A stretch of 49,321 nucleotides of DNA from an uncultured Bacteroides sp. (GTDB lineage: Bacteria > Bacteroidota > Bacteroidia > Bacteroidales > Bacteroidaceae): contig CAUHML010000020.1 of NCBI GenBank assembly GCA_959606905.1, positions 1 through 49,321 of the forward strand, in the 5' to 3' direction. The notes beneath the pieces were generated by a model. That model was given only the letters and a program-made list of their open reading frames with translations. It was not told where the DNA came from and did no database searches. Position 1 is the first letter of the stretch. Each line of letters opens with the position of its first letter. The position numbers and the translations under genes were made by a program. Shown piece after piece: positions 1 to 8,568 of this stretch.

Positions 1-5
1 ATAGT

Positions 6-842
6 ATGACAGTAAATGAAGCTCATTTAATTTATTTTTCGCCTACACACACATCAAAACAAGTTGCCGAGGCGATTGTTCACGGAACAGGAATAAAAAA
101 TATTCTTCCTGTTAATGTCACTTTGCAGACTACCGGGGAAGCTGTAATTCCTGCATCTGCATTGGCTATTATCGTAGTTCCCGTATATGGAGGCCGTGTA
201 GCTCCTTTGGCAATGGAACGTTTGCAGAATATTCGTGGCTTGGATACACCTACTGTGTTGGTTGTGGTTTATGGCAATCGTGCTTATGAAAAAGCCTTAA
301 TGGAATTGGACGCTTTCGCCCTTCCCCACGGATTGAAAGTGATTGCCGGCGCAACTTTTATCGGTGAGCATTCATATAGTACGGATGAACATCCGATTGC
401 TGCCGGACGTCCGAATGATTCGGACCTGGCTCTGGCTACGGAGTTCGGGAAAAAGATCATAGAAAAAATAAAAACGGCTACCGGCCCGGATACTCTTTAT
501 CCGATAGATGTCCGTGCTATCAAACGCCCGAGGCAGCCTTTCTTCCCCTTATTTCGTTTTTTGAGGAAGGTTATCAAGTTACGTAAAAGTGGCACACCGC
601 TTCCTCGTACTCCGTGGGTAAAAGATGAGAGTCTGTGTACACATTGTGGGTTGTGTGTGGTTCATTGTCCGGCGGGTGCTATTACAAAAGGCGATGAACT
701 AAATGTAGATGAAACCAAATGCATCAAATGCTGTGCTTGCGTGAAAGTCTGTCCTAGGAATGCAAAAGTGTATGATACTCCTTTTGCGGCTTTATTATCG
801 GATTGTTTCAAGAAGCAGAAACAGCCTCAGACTATTTTGTAA
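6..842 (+). CDS. EFR1-type flavodoxin/4Fe-4S ferredoxin protein
   Basis: This 278-residue protein has a flavodoxin-like N-terminal half ([15 protein letters not shown] resembles an FMN phosphate-binding loop) and a C-terminal bacterial-type ferredoxin domain. The two cysteine clusters are C211/C214/C217/C221 and C239/C242/C245/C249, each with the CxxCxxCxxxCP pattern expected to hold a 4Fe-4S centre. Members of the EFR1 family are presumed cytoplasmic electron carriers; the redox partner cannot be read from the sequence. It converges on tilS, and the last 16 bases of the two genes overlap. Only five bases precede the start, so its promoter lies outside the window. The family call is firm and the physiological role is open. 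Confidence 0.85.
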   Translation: MTVNEAHLIYFSPTHTSKQVAEAIVHGTGIKNILPVNVTLQTTGEAVIPASALAIIVVPVYGGRVAPLAMERLQNIRGLDTPTVLVVVYGNRAYEKALMELDAFALPHGLKVIAGATFIGEHSYSTDEHPIAAGRPNDSDLALATEFGKKIIEKIKTATGPDTLYPIDVRAIKRPRQPFFPLFRFLRKVIKLRKSGTPLPRTPWVKDESLCTHCGLCVVHCPAGAITKGDELNVDETKCIKCCACVKVCPRNAKVYDTPFAALLSDCFKKQKQPQTIL

Positions 843-2107
843 ATAACAACGCGTTTCGTTGTTTCGTCAATACGGAAGCGGTTATCTATTCGTTCGCCTA
901 TCAGCCATGCAATGCGTTCTCCGCAACAGAGCACCCATTGACGCTCTTTCTGACTGATAGAAAATTTGCGGTCGGTCAGGTAATCGCTTATTTTTTTCTT
1001 GCCTTTCATTCCGAAAGGAATAAAAGTATCACCGATTTGCCATTTACGGTGATAGATTTCTTCATTCAACTTGTCAGCGTCAAAACATGCTGTTCCTTTT
1101 TCCCGTGGAATCTGAAAATTTGACGTGTATTCTTTCTCTTCTTTAATTAATTGAAAAGGGGGGATGTCTTTTTCTTCAGACCGGATTTCTTCCAGTAGCA
1201 AAAATTCCCTGTCTTTAATCACTCTCCATTCTTTGCTGGCAAACTGTTTTCCCGATTGTCCATGAAGTGAGTTTGCAATATCTTTGATTTGTGTGGAGTT
1301 AAAGCCGAGTGGATGCAGAGTCTCGAATAAAATAGTTTCGGGTACAGCTTCTTTTAATAAACTGCTGATCCGGATTCCTTCTGGTGTGACTATTCTTGCT
1401 TTTGTTTTTGCTATACATTTATTATATATAGTAGCTACATCATTCAGATAATTACTCGTCTCCACCAGACTATTCTTGACGGATGGATTAATCTCCTCCA
1501 TAAGTGGAAGGAGGTTGAGCCGGATCTTGTTGCGGGTGTATTCATCTTCCAGATTTGTACTATCGGTTACATAATCCTGTTCAATGTTTTGTAAATATTG
1601 AATGATCTCTTTGCGGTTGACACAAAGGAGTGGACGTACAATAGCTCCGTTGCGAGGACGGATTCCGAGTAATCCGGTGATTCCTGTGCCACGGATTAGA
1701 TTGAGCAACATTGTTTCTATACTGTCGTCCTGGTGATGAGCAACGGCAATGACATCGGCCCGGTATTTATTTTTAATTTCTTCAAACCAGTTATAACGGA
1801 GTTCCCGCGCTGCCATTTCTATCGAAATATGCTTTTCGGCTGCGTATTGGGTTGTGTTGAAATCAGTGGTATGCAATCGGATGTTGTATTTCAGGCAGAG
1901 TTGGCGGACAAATGATTCATCGCGGTTTGATTCCTCGCCGCGTAAATGAAAGTTACAATGTGCGGCTTCGCAGTGATAACCTGCTGTGTGGAGAATACGT
2001 AGCAGTGCCACAGAGTCGGCGCCGCCGCTCAATGCTACCAGAATTTTGCTGTCTGATGAAAACAGATGATTCTTTTCTATATATTGTGTAATCCGTTGCT
2101 GTATCAT
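827..2107 (-). CDS. tilS: tRNA(Ile)-lysidine synthase
   Basis: TilS ligates lysine to C34 of the CAU-anticodon tRNA-Ile, which converts it to an AUA reader. The 426-residue product carries the N-type ATP pyrophosphatase P-loop SGGADSVAL at about residues 28-36, a conserved [19 protein letters not shown] segment near residue 125, and a C-terminal substrate-binding region. Length is normal for the family. The start is supported because the PP-loop lies about 25 residues from it, as in homologues. A good -7 box (CAAAGATA on the plus strand, 2113-2120) ends only five bases before the ATG, so the transcript may be nearly leaderless. The 3' end overlaps the convergent ferredoxin gene. Confidence 0.93.
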   Translation of the reverse strand: MIQQRITQYIEKNHLFSSDSKILVALSGGADSVALLRILHTAGYHCEAAHCNFHLRGEESNRDESFVRQLCLKYNIRLHTTDFNTTQYAAEKHISIEMAARELRYNWFEEIKNKYRADVIAVAHHQDDSIETMLLNLIRGTGITGLLGIRPRNGAIVRPLLCVNRKEIIQYLQNIEQDYVTDSTNLEDEYTRNKIRLNLLPLMEEINPSVKNSLVETSNYLNDVATIYNKCIAKTKARIVTPEGIRISSLLKEAVPETILFETLHPLGFNSTQIKDIANSLHGQSGKQFASKEWRVIKDREFLLLEEIRSEEKDIPPFQLIKEEKEYTSNFQIPREKGTACFDADKLNEEIYHRKWQIGDTFIPFGMKGKKKISDYLTDRKFSISQKERQWVLCCGERIAWLIGERIDNRFRIDETTKRVVIYKIV

Positions 2108-2112
2108 GTTTG

Positions 2113-2120
2113 CAAAGATA
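2113..2120 (-). promoter_or_regulatory. -7 promoter box for tilS
   Basis: Read on the minus strand this is TATCTTTG, a perfect match to the Bacteroides -7 consensus TAnnTTTG. No clear -33 TTG lies 19-22 bases further upstream. Its end is five bases from the tilS ATG, which implies a leader of almost no length. Confidence 0.5.
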
Positions 2121-2254
2121 ATAGTTTCTTGCTTAGTCTTTTGAATTTTTCAGGAACTTCTCCTTCTGTTTCCTCTTTTTCTGATTACCAGATCTTTTTT
2201 AGTGAGGAGGTTTTTCGATTAGAAATGACTCTTATTTAAAAACAATCTAAATAA

Positions 2255-2286
2255 TTTGCGTGCTCCGAAGTTATGAATTATCTTTG
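2255..2286 (+). promoter_or_regulatory. Promoter of feoAB
   Basis: A TTTG -33 box (2255-2258) and a TATCTTTG -7 box (2279-2286) are separated by 20 bases, the expected spacing for the Bacteroides primary sigma factor. The feoAB ATG follows at 2305, leaving a leader of roughly 12 bases. I saw no obvious Fur box, although the AT-rich flank could hide one. Confidence 0.7.
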
Positions 2287-2304
2287 CCGAAAATTTAGAG
2301 AGTT

Positions 2305-4791
2305 ATGCGTTTGTCCGAATTAACAACAGGCGAAAAAGGTGTCATCGTAAAGGTGCTGGGACACGGTGGTTTTCGTAAACGTATCGTGGAGATGGGTTTT
2401 ATTAAAGGTAAAACCGTTGAAGTTTTATTGAATGCTCCATTGAAAGATCCCATTAAATATAAAGTCTTAGGTTATGAAATTTCTTTGCGTCGTCAGGAAG
2501 CTGAGATGATTGAGGTAGTCAGTGAAGAAGAAGCAAAAAAACAAGCCGGCGAAACTATTTATCACGAAGGTTTGCCTGAAGATGTTTCTGTAAAAGAAGA
2601 AGATATGAAGCGGTTGGCGTTAGGTAAACGCCGTACCATTAATGTTGCCTTGGTCGGGAATCCGAACTCGGGCAAGACTTCTCTTTTCAATCTGGCTTCC
2701 GGTGCCCATGAGCATGTCGGAAATTATAGTGGTGTGACTGTGGATGCCAAAGAAGGGCATTTTGATTTTGAAGGGTATCATTTTCGTATTGTAGATTTGC
2801 CGGGGACATATTCGTTATCTGCATACACGCCCGAAGAAATTTATGTCCGTCGTCATATTATAGATGAAACGCCGGATGTGATTATTAATGTAGTAGACTC
2901 CTCCAACCTCGAACGGAATTTATATCTTACGACGCAATTGATTGACATGAATGTCCGTATGGTGGTGGCTTTGAATATTTATGACGAATTGGAATCCAGT
3001 GGGAATACATTAGACTATCATTTGCTGAGCAAACTGTTTGGAGTACCGATGTTACCTACTGTCAGTAAGAAGAACCGTGGATTGGATACCTTGTTTCATG
3101 TCGTAATCAACCTTTATGAAGGCGTCGATTTCTTTGATAAACAGGGGAATATGAATCCGGAAGTATTGAAGGATCTGACCGAATGGCATGATTCTTTGGA
3201 GGACCGTAAGAATCATGAAGAGGAACATCTGGAAGATTATGTACGCGAACATAAAAGGACCGGGCGTGTGTTCCGCCATATTCATATCAATCATGGACCT
3301 GATTTGGAGAAAGCTATTGAGGCTGTAAAAGAAGAAGTTTCCAAGAATGAGTTCATTCGCCATAAGTACTCTACCCGTTTTCTATCAATAAAATTGTTGG
3401 AGAATGATCCGGACATAGAGAGTTTTGTACGTACTTTGCCGAATGCGGAGGAAATCCTGCGTATTCGTGATAAAATGGCCAAACGCGTACAGGATACGAT
3501 GAATGAAGATTGCGAGTCGGCTATTACGGATGCGAAATATGGTTTTATCAGTGGTGCGCTGAAAGAAACTTTTACTGATAATCATTTGGAACAGGCGCAG
3601 ACTACAAAAGTGTTGGATTCCATTGTCACTCACCGTATTTGGGGATATCCTATTTTCTTCCTTTTCATGTATCTGATGTTTGAAGGTACTTTTGTGCTCG
3701 GGGAATATCCGATGATGGGGATTGAATGGTTGGTGGAACAAATAGGCGATTTGATTCGTAACAATATGACGGATGGTCCGTTGAAAGATATGTTGGTTGA
3801 CGGCATTGTGGGTGGTGTAGGAGGCGTTATTGTCTTTTTACCAAATATTCTGATTTTGTATTTCTGTATTTCATTAATGGAGGATTCCGGTTATATGGCT
3901 CGTGCGGCGTTTATTATGGATAAGATTATGCATAAAATGGGGTTGCACGGAAAATCGTTTATACCTTTGATTATGGGATTCGGATGTAATGTACCTGCTA
4001 TTATGGCTTCACGTACTATCGAAAACCGGAAAAGTCGTCTCATTACGATGTTGATTAATCCACTTATGTCATGTAGTGCGCGCTTACCTATTTACTTGTT
4101 GTTGGTAGGAGCTTTCTTTCCGAACAATGCGAGCTTGGTATTGTTAAGCATCTATGCAATTGGTATTTTTCTGGCTGTGCTGTTAGCACGGTTGTTTAGC
4201 AAGTTCTTGGTGAAGGGTGACGATACTCCGTTCGTTATGGAACTCCCGCCGTATCGTATGCCGACTGCGAAATCGATCTTTCGCCATACATGGGAAAAGG
4301 GAGCGCAGTATTTGAAAAAAATGGGCGGAATTATTATGGTCGCTTCTGTTATAATTTGGTTTCTGGGATATTATCCGAATCATGATGCATACGAGACAGT
4401 TGCCGAGCAACAGGAAAATTCTTATATCGGTCAGTTAGGACGTGCGATAGAGCCGGTGATAGAACCTATGGGGTTTGACTGGAAACTTGGAATTGGCTTG
4501 ATTTCAGGAGTGGGGGCAAAGGAGCTGGTGGTAAGTACATTGGGAGTGTTGTATGTCGATGATCCGGATGCAGATTCGGTAAGTTTGGCAGAAAGGATTC
4601 CGATCACTCCGTTGGTCGCATTCTGTTATATGCTTTTTGTACTGATTTACTTCCCGTGTATTGCGGCATTGGCTGCTATAAAACAGGAGTCCGGTAGTTG
4701 GAAATGGGCATTGTTTGCAGCTTGTTATACTACGGTATTGGCTTGGCTTGTATCCTTTGCCGTTTATCAGATTGGAGGATTATTTGTATGA
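2305..4791 (+). CDS. feoB: Fused FeoA-FeoB ferrous iron transporter
   Basis: This 828-residue protein imports Fe(II) across the inner membrane. Residues 1-75 form a FeoA (SH3-like) domain, followed by a linker and the FeoB GTPase domain: G1 GNPNSGKT at 118-125, G3 DLPG at 164-167 and G4 NIYD at 224-227. From about residue 445 come the membrane segments, with gate motifs such as EDSGYMARAAF and GCNVPAIMASRT. FeoA-FeoB fusion is usual in Bacteroidota. Its stop codon overlaps the start of the next gene (ATGA), so the two are translationally coupled. The plus-strand promoter at 2255-2286 serves both. Confidence 0.96.
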   Translation: MRLSELTTGEKGVIVKVLGHGGFRKRIVEMGFIKGKTVEVLLNAPLKDPIKYKVLGYEISLRRQEAEMIEVVSEEEAKKQAGETIYHEGLPEDVSVKEEDMKRLALGKRRTINVALVGNPNSGKTSLFNLASGAHEHVGNYSGVTVDAKEGHFDFEGYHFRIVDLPGTYSLSAYTPEEIYVRRHIIDETPDVIINVVDSSNLERNLYLTTQLIDMNVRMVVALNIYDELESSGNTLDYHLLSKLFGVPMLPTVSKKNRGLDTLFHVVINLYEGVDFFDKQGNMNPEVLKDLTEWHDSLEDRKNHEEEHLEDYVREHKRTGRVFRHIHINHGPDLEKAIEAVKEEVSKNEFIRHKYSTRFLSIKLLENDPDIESFVRTLPNAEEILRIRDKMAKRVQDTMNEDCESAITDAKYGFISGALKETFTDNHLEQAQTTKVLDSIVTHRIWGYPIFFLFMYLMFEGTFVLGEYPMMGIEWLVEQIGDLIRNNMTDGPLKDMLVDGIVGGVGGVIVFLPNILILYFCISLMEDSGYMARAAFIMDKIMHKMGLHGKSFIPLIMGFGCNVPAIMASRTIENRKSRLITMLINPLMSCSARLPIYLLLVGAFFPNNASLVLLSIYAIGIFLAVLLARLFSKFLVKGDDTPFVMELPPYRMPTAKSIFRHTWEKGAQYLKKMGGIIMVASVIIWFLGYYPNHDAYETVAEQQENSYIGQLGRAIEPVIEPMGFDWKLGIGLISGVGAKELVVSTLGVLYVDDPDADSVSLAERIPITPLVAFCYMLFVLIYFPCIAALAAIKQESGSWKWALFAACYTTVLAWLVSFAVYQIGGLFV

Positions 4792-5003
4792 TTAATTGGC
4801 AGGAATGGGTAGTAGGAGTACTGGTAGTACTCTGTATTGCTCGTATTATATATGGAATCTTTCTTTTTTTTCGTCATACGCGAGAAAATAAAAATCCTTG
4901 TGACAGTTGTGTAAGTGGCTGTGAACTAAAGGATATGCTAGAGAAGAAGCGTAAAGAGTGTGGTGTAAAGAAAAAAAGTACAAAGAAAAATTGCTGTGGA
5001 TAG
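4788..5003 (+). CDS. FeoB-associated Cys-rich membrane protein
   Basis: This 71-residue protein starts at the ATG that overlaps the feoB stop as ATGA. A longer in-frame ORF from 4698 only reads over the feoB 3' end. The product has one N-terminal membrane segment (about residues 7-27) and then a cytoplasmic tail with CDSCVSGC plus a terminal CC pair. These features and the gene position match the small cysteine-rich FeoB partner family (P-type, FeoC-like in role). The cysteines may bind iron or a cluster and modulate FeoB; that function is inferred from the family and the operon, not demonstrated here. Confidence 0.85.
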   Translation: MINWQEWVVGVLVVLCIARIIYGIFLFFRHTRENKNPCDSCVSGCELKDMLEKKRKECGVKKKSTKKNCCG

Positions 5004-5033
5004 TTGGTAATTTCAAAATTTGTACTACCTTTG
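5004..5033 (+). promoter_or_regulatory. Promoter of tRNA-Cys
   Basis: A TTG -33 box (5004-5006) and a TACCTTTG -7 box (5026-5033) are spaced by 19 bases. The tRNA gene begins 20 bases after the -7 box. Confidence 0.65.
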
Positions 5034-5053
5034 CAACCGCAAACAAGAAAAAT

Positions 5054-5125
5054 GGTTCCTTGGATGAGTGGCTTAGTCAGCGGTCTGCAAAACCGTGTAC
5101 GGCGGTTCGAATCCGCCAGGAACCT
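5054..5125 (+). tRNA. tRNA-Cys (GCA)
   Basis: A 72-nt cloverleaf can be folded by eye. The acceptor stem is GGTTCCT/AGGAACC with discriminator T, the anticodon loop is CTGCAAA (anticodon GCA), and the T-arm contains GGTTCGAATCC. CCA is not encoded, as is usual in Bacteroides. Confidence 0.96.
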
Positions 5126-5129
5126 CAAG

Positions 5130-5175
5130 AAATCCTTGCAACTAACTGAAATTCAGTAAAAGTTGCAAGGATTTT
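5130..5175 (+). terminator. Rho-independent terminator after tRNA-Cys
   Basis: A 14-bp stem, AAATCCTTGCAACT paired with AGTTGCAAGGATTT, ends in a T-rich stretch. It lies four bases downstream of the tRNA. The following stretch up to the EamA gene (5176-5402) shows no other feature I can support. Confidence 0.8.
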
Positions 5176-5402
5176 GCTTTTAGGATTAATAAAGAGGATT
5201 AATCTCTAATGAAGTTCTGAATCGCCAGATAGAGCGAATCAAGGAGATAGAATAGTTATTCGCTTGCTCGTTTCAGTCTTTCCAAAATTACCTCAACAAT
5301 ACTGTGTTATGCTATCATCTATCCCGAACTTACATTCTTATAAAGCAACGAAACAAATGGGCATCGTTTTTTTCATTTGTGTAGCGAAAATTGGTTGAAT
5401 CT

Positions 5403-6281
5403 ATGAATCGTATAAAAGGTATACTTTATGCGGCGGTATCCTCCTCCACTTTTGGGCTGGCTCCGTTTTTTTCTATCACTTTGCTATTAGCCGGTTTTTC
5501 GGCTTTCGAGGTACTTTCTTATCGTTGGGGAGTGGCGTCGATTGTATTGATTGTGTTTGGTTGGTTATCCGGTTGCAATTTTCGATTGGCTGGAAAAGAT
5601 TGGGGAGTTGTTTTTCTGTTGAGTTTGTTGAGAGCCGTTACTTCATTTAGTTTGATTATTGCTTATCAGAATATAGCTAGCGGAGTGGCTTCTACCATAC
5701 ATTTTATGTATCCGTTGGCTGTTGCTTTGGCAATGATGTTTTTCTTCCGGGAGAAGAAGTCTCTCTTGGTGATACTTGCAGTATTGATGTCTTTGCTGGG
5801 AGCAGCTTTACTTTCATTGGGAGAGTTGGAGGCGAAAAGTGGAAATACAATGGTTGGTTTGGTTGCTGCCTGTGTTTCTGTTTTTTCATACGCAGGGTAT
5901 ATTGTTGGAGTGCGGACAACGCGGGTCGTACAAATAAACTCTACGGCATTGACTTGTTATGTTATGGGGTTGGGAACTATTTTTTACCTCATAGGCGCCT
6001 ATTGTACTTCCGGACTTCAACTTGTGTCGGATGGATATACCTGGCTGATTATTCTTGGGCTGGCATTACCGGCTACGGCTATTTCCAATATAACTTTAGT
6101 ACAAGCTATTAAATATGCCGGACCTACACTGACTTCCATCTTGGGTGCAATGGAACCATTAACGGCTGTTGTAATCGGAGTTTTTGTATTCAAAGAGCTT
6201 TTTACTGTGAATAGCGCTGTTGGAATTATACTAATCTTGTTGGCAGTAAGCATAGTAGTGTTTCGCAGACAAAAATCCTGA
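5403..6281 (+). CDS. EamA/DMT-family transporter
   Basis: This 292-residue inner-membrane protein has about ten hydrophobic helices in two EamA-type halves, typical of the drug/metabolite transporter superfamily. The C-terminal half carries the family's PLTAVVIGVFVFKE segment. The substrate is unknown. I chose the ATG at 5403 over an in-frame TTG at 5391, because the ATG gives the usual N-terminus of this family. The last bases of the gene (6253-6281) lie inside a 47-bp repeat whose second copy is at 15995-16041. The gene's own terminator seems to have been carried away to the far side of the inserted region. Confidence 0.88.
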   Translation: MNRIKGILYAAVSSSTFGLAPFFSITLLLAGFSAFEVLSYRWGVASIVLIVFGWLSGCNFRLAGKDWGVVFLLSLLRAVTSFSLIIAYQNIASGVASTIHFMYPLAVALAMMFFFREKKSLLVILAVLMSLLGAALLSLGELEAKSGNTMVGLVAACVSVFSYAGYIVGVRTTRVVQINSTALTCYVMGLGTIFYLIGAYCTSGLQLVSDGYTWLIILGLALPATAISNITLVQAIKYAGPTLTSILGAMEPLTAVVIGVFVFKELFTVNSAVGIILILLAVSIVVFRRQKS

Positions 6282-6299
6282 ATGATATAATCAATAAAA
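6253..6299 (+). repeat. Left 47-bp direct repeat (attachment-site-like) of the 9.7 kb insertion
   Basis: This 47-bp stretch covers the last codons of the EamA gene, its stop and 18 bases beyond. It recurs in direct orientation at 15995-16041 with a single mismatch (A at 6269, G at 16011). The left copy keeps the EamA reading frame intact. The right copy has only the tail of it, followed by a good terminator. This is the expected footprint of an element that integrated at a gene 3' end. Confidence 0.85.
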
Positions 6300-6385
6300 G
6301 AGGCTGTCTCAAAAATCATTTTGAAGTGCACCCCAAAAGTTTTTTGTCTAACTTTTGGGGTGCACTTCATTTTGAGACAACCTCT
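6300..6385. repeat. Nested hairpin with IS-end-like sequence
   Basis: The outer arms pair GAGGCTGTCTCAAAA (6300-6314) with TTTTGAGACAACCTC (6371-6385). The inner arms pair TGAAGTGCACCCCAAAAGTT (from 6322) with its exact complement ending at 6369. The GGTTGTCTCAAAA and GCACCCCAAAAGTTAGAC motifs look like insertion-sequence ends of the kind scattered through Bacteroides genomes. A 25-bp part (6317-6341) recurs exactly at 48431-48455. It may also act as a transcription terminator for the EamA gene. From here to 6766 there is no credible gene apart from the repeat at 6409-6450. Confidence 0.7.
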
Positions 6386-6408
6386 TTTTATTTGCTCTAA
6401 AATGTTTA

Positions 6409-6450
6409 CGCAACTATATACTTTATTGTACCAACGATTGTGTATAATGA
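6409..6450 (+). repeat. 42-bp inverted repeat, left copy
   Basis: This 42-bp sequence is exactly complementary to 11229-11270, so the two copies face each other across about 4.8 kb. The right copy lies directly before the truncated IS1182-type transposase and looks like its upstream end. The left copy would then be another piece of the same element in opposite orientation. Confidence 0.85.
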
Positions 6451-6766
6451 TTGGTTATACCAATAATAACGAGTTCACTCCAAGGTTAACTTTTGCTCAC
6501 CGTACTTATTCTCTTGATTTAGCTGAGAGAAATACAAAATGTGCCACAATCTCTGTCTATTTGGCAGATATTGCGTCATTAAAGATTATTTGTATTAATT
6601 GGTACTGTTTTTGAAAGTTTTCATCAGTGTCATCGGCATTCCGTTTTGCTTAAAATTCATTTTTTGGATATAACGGCAGTTTACACCTATCTTTCTGAAA
6701 TCAAGATGGCGGAGTTCCTTCCGTTGAAAAGGGAAATTCACATGTTTAACTAAGGAAAATGCTATT

Positions 6767-6898
6767 ATGGGTATCAAAACAGGTCCAAAAAGAATTGCTA
6801 TTTCCACAGGAAAGCCTGACCGTCGTCAAAGAGACAACAAGCAGACTCCAGGAAATACACCATCTTTGAAACCCCATATTCATAAGAAGGGGGATTAA
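6767..6898 (+). CDS. Small basic hypothetical protein (43 aa)
   Basis: A 43-residue ORF runs from an ATG 14 bases after an AAGGAAAA stretch. It is rich in Lys, Arg, Pro and Gly with no hydrophobic segment (starts MGIKTGPKRIAIS, ends HIHKKGD). A hairpin follows (ACGGATG at 6912-6918 with CATCCGT at 6930-6936). I do not recognise a family. It lies inside the inserted region, and the only support for coding is the uninterrupted frame and the position between two hairpins. It could equally be chance. Confidence 0.35.
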   Translation: MGIKTGPKRIAISTGKPDRRQRDNKQTPGNTPSLKPHIHKKGD

Positions 6899-6993
6899 AC
6901 TCCAAGTAAAAACGGATGCCTTTGTCTGACATCCGTGGAGTAAAATGTTAATGTTCATCCTCATCGTGTAGCAGCACAATTTTGAGGTCTATC

Positions 6994-7034
6994 AAAGCTT
7001 CTGTCATTTTGACATCATGACGGTGGCTTTTTTA
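6994..7034 (+). terminator. Rho-independent terminator
   Basis: AAAGC plus CTGTCAT pair with ATGACGG plus GCTTT (one G-T pair), followed by a run of seven T. It would end transcripts coming from the small ORF at 6767-6898. Confidence 0.65.
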
Positions 7035-7158
7035 TAATGGTGCAAATGTAACGCATCAAGATGAAATAGGTTGTGTTACTCTGAAAAAAATTAAGATTTA
7101 TTGTCATTACAATTATATCATTCTACAACATTTAGTTTCAACCAATCTTCGAGTAAAC

Positions 7159-7284
7159 TTAATCATTTTCTTTATTTGTTGTTTCTTCTTGTTTCTCTTC
7201 TGATTGATTATCTGCCATTTTTGCAATTTCTATTTGCAACGTATTTTCCAACGTTTCATTCAGGGTTTCTGTAAGAGTTTTCAT
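7159..7284 (-). CDS. Small acidic hypothetical protein (41 aa)
   Basis: A minus-strand frame of 41 residues begins MKTLTETLNETLENTLQ and continues into a Glu/Gln/Asn-rich tail ending NKEND. The spacing of hydrophobic residues in the first half would allow one amphipathic helix. No family is recognised. The open frame and the strong amino-acid bias suggest a real small protein, possibly a partner of something in the inserted region, but neither a clear promoter nor a clear ribosome site is visible. Confidence 0.35.
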   Translation of the reverse strand: MKTLTETLNETLENTLQIEIAKMADNQSEEKQEETTNKEND

Positions 7285-7442
7285 TTCGATACAATTTTGA
7301 TTTGATAGAATATGTATTTACTCTCATAAAACAAATAAAAATCTACGTTTTAATGCAACTAATAGCCTAATAATCAATTGCTACTATTTTTTGCGAAAAT
7401 TCTTAAGATTTTTCCTCAAAACTGAAATTTCCAGCCCATTGC

Positions 7443-7477
7443 GTGTACAATTTCTCTATTAATCAATAATTGTACAC
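7443..7477. promoter_or_regulatory. 10-bp palindrome abutting the transposase start
   Basis: GTGTACAATT (7443-7452) and AATTGTACAC (7468-7477) are perfect inverted repeats 15 bases apart. The second arm ends on the base before the transposase ATG. It could be an operator or a hairpin that limits translation. TTGTACAC also recurs at 8484-8491, downstream of the gene, so the motif may instead belong to the ends of the element. Confidence 0.5.
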
Positions 7478-8413
7478 ATGAAACCATTCCACTCACTACT
7501 CCAAATGATAGATACTCTGCATACCGAAGAGGATTGCAGACTGTATCTTGAAGATATGCGGTGGCATGGTGAGCCTGTTTGTCCGCATTGCGGCTCTATA
7601 TCTAAACACCACTATAAACTAACTCAAAAAGGAGAGTTCAAAGGTTTATACAAGTGTAAAGATTGTCGGGAACGGTTTACGGTTCGGATTGGTACAATGT
7701 TTGAAGATTCTAATCTTCCGTTAAAGAAGTGGTTCTATGCTATTTTTCTGTTCCTTTCGCACAAGAAAGGCATTAGTAGCTGCCAATTGGCGCGTGATAT
7801 TCATGTTACCCAAAAGACAGCATGGTTTATGCTGCACCGCATCCGTCATAACATAAAGGATGATGATGCAACTTTTGATGATATGACTCAAATGGACGAA
7901 ACCTATATGGGTGGTAAAAGTAGAAATCATGGTAACGGAACACAAGGTCGTAGCCTCAAGGAAAAAACACCTATATTCGGTATGGTTTCAGACGGTCTTG
8001 TTTATGCACAAGTAGTGCCTAATGTTCAGAAAACTACTTTATACCCTATTATCAAGGAACGTGTACGTGAAGGTTCTACAATCATTACAGATGAACTAAA
8101 TGTATATAACGCATTAGGTAAAGATTACAAGCATAAGACTATTCCACACAAGCAACATATTTACGCTTTGAACGGATTTCATACAAACTCAATAGAGGGA
8201 TTTTGGAGCCACATCAAGCGTGGTATCAAAGGTATCTATCACCTTGCAAGCAAGAAACATCTTTCTAAGTATTGCAAGGAGTTTGTATTCCGATACAACA
8301 CACGTAAACAAACAGATGGCGAGCGTTTCAATGATTTCTTAGGCGGGTTTACAGAGCGTTTATACTACGGAGAATTGCTGATGAAACCTGAATGGGCATG
8401 GGAATCAAATTAA
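7478..8413 (+). CDS. IS1595-family (ISXO2-like) transposase
   Basis: This 311-residue protein has an N-terminal zinc-ribbon (CPHCGS near residue 34 and CKDCRERF near residue 60), a helix-turn-helix-like stretch around SSCQLARDIHVTQKTAW, and an ISXO2-type catalytic domain. The domain begins at MDETYMGGK and runs through ITDELNVY to HTNSIEGFWSHIKRGIKG. The length fits intact members, so the enzyme may be active. I could not define convincing terminal inverted repeats or a target duplication, so the element's boundaries are unknown. The nearest candidate is the short GTGTACAA/TTGTACAC pair at 7443 and 8491. Confidence 0.9.
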   Translation: MKPFHSLLQMIDTLHTEEDCRLYLEDMRWHGEPVCPHCGSISKHHYKLTQKGEFKGLYKCKDCRERFTVRIGTMFEDSNLPLKKWFYAIFLFLSHKKGISSCQLARDIHVTQKTAWFMLHRIRHNIKDDDATFDDMTQMDETYMGGKSRNHGNGTQGRSLKEKTPIFGMVSDGLVYAQVVPNVQKTTLYPIIKERVREGSTIITDELNVYNALGKDYKHKTIPHKQHIYALNGFHTNSIEGFWSHIKRGIKGIYHLASKKHLSKYCKEFVFRYNTRKQTDGERFNDFLGGFTERLYYGELLMKPEWAWESN

Positions 8414-8465
8414 GAAACAATTATATAAGCAGTCTGTGATTTGTCTAAAGCATATTTGTCTGTTT

Positions 8466-8507
8466 CCTCCTTTTTTGTTTACTTTGTACACTAACTAAAA
8501 AAGGAGG
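8466..8507. other. Perfect 11-bp hairpin after the transposase
   Basis: CCTCCTTTTTT (8466-8476) pairs with AAAAAAGGAGG (8497-8507) around a 20-base loop. There is no separate T-run after the stem, so it is not a textbook terminator, although it could slow or stop transcription. The right arm carries a Shine-Dalgarno-like AGGAGG with no start codon at useful distance. Confidence 0.5.
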
Positions 8508-8568
8508 TATAAGAACAGATATTATTTCTAAATAGACATATTGCATAACTTGCAGACAATTATTTGAC

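Noticed and set aside
2121..2304. Riboswitch or Fur box upstream of feoAB
   Set aside because: The promoter leaves a leader of only about a dozen bases, and no 19-bp dyad resembling a Fur site could be picked out by eye.
7443..8491. Exact IS1595 boundaries at GTGTACAA/TTGTACAC
   Set aside because: The match is only 8 bp, the flanks show no target duplication, and the left motif is better explained as part of a local palindrome.
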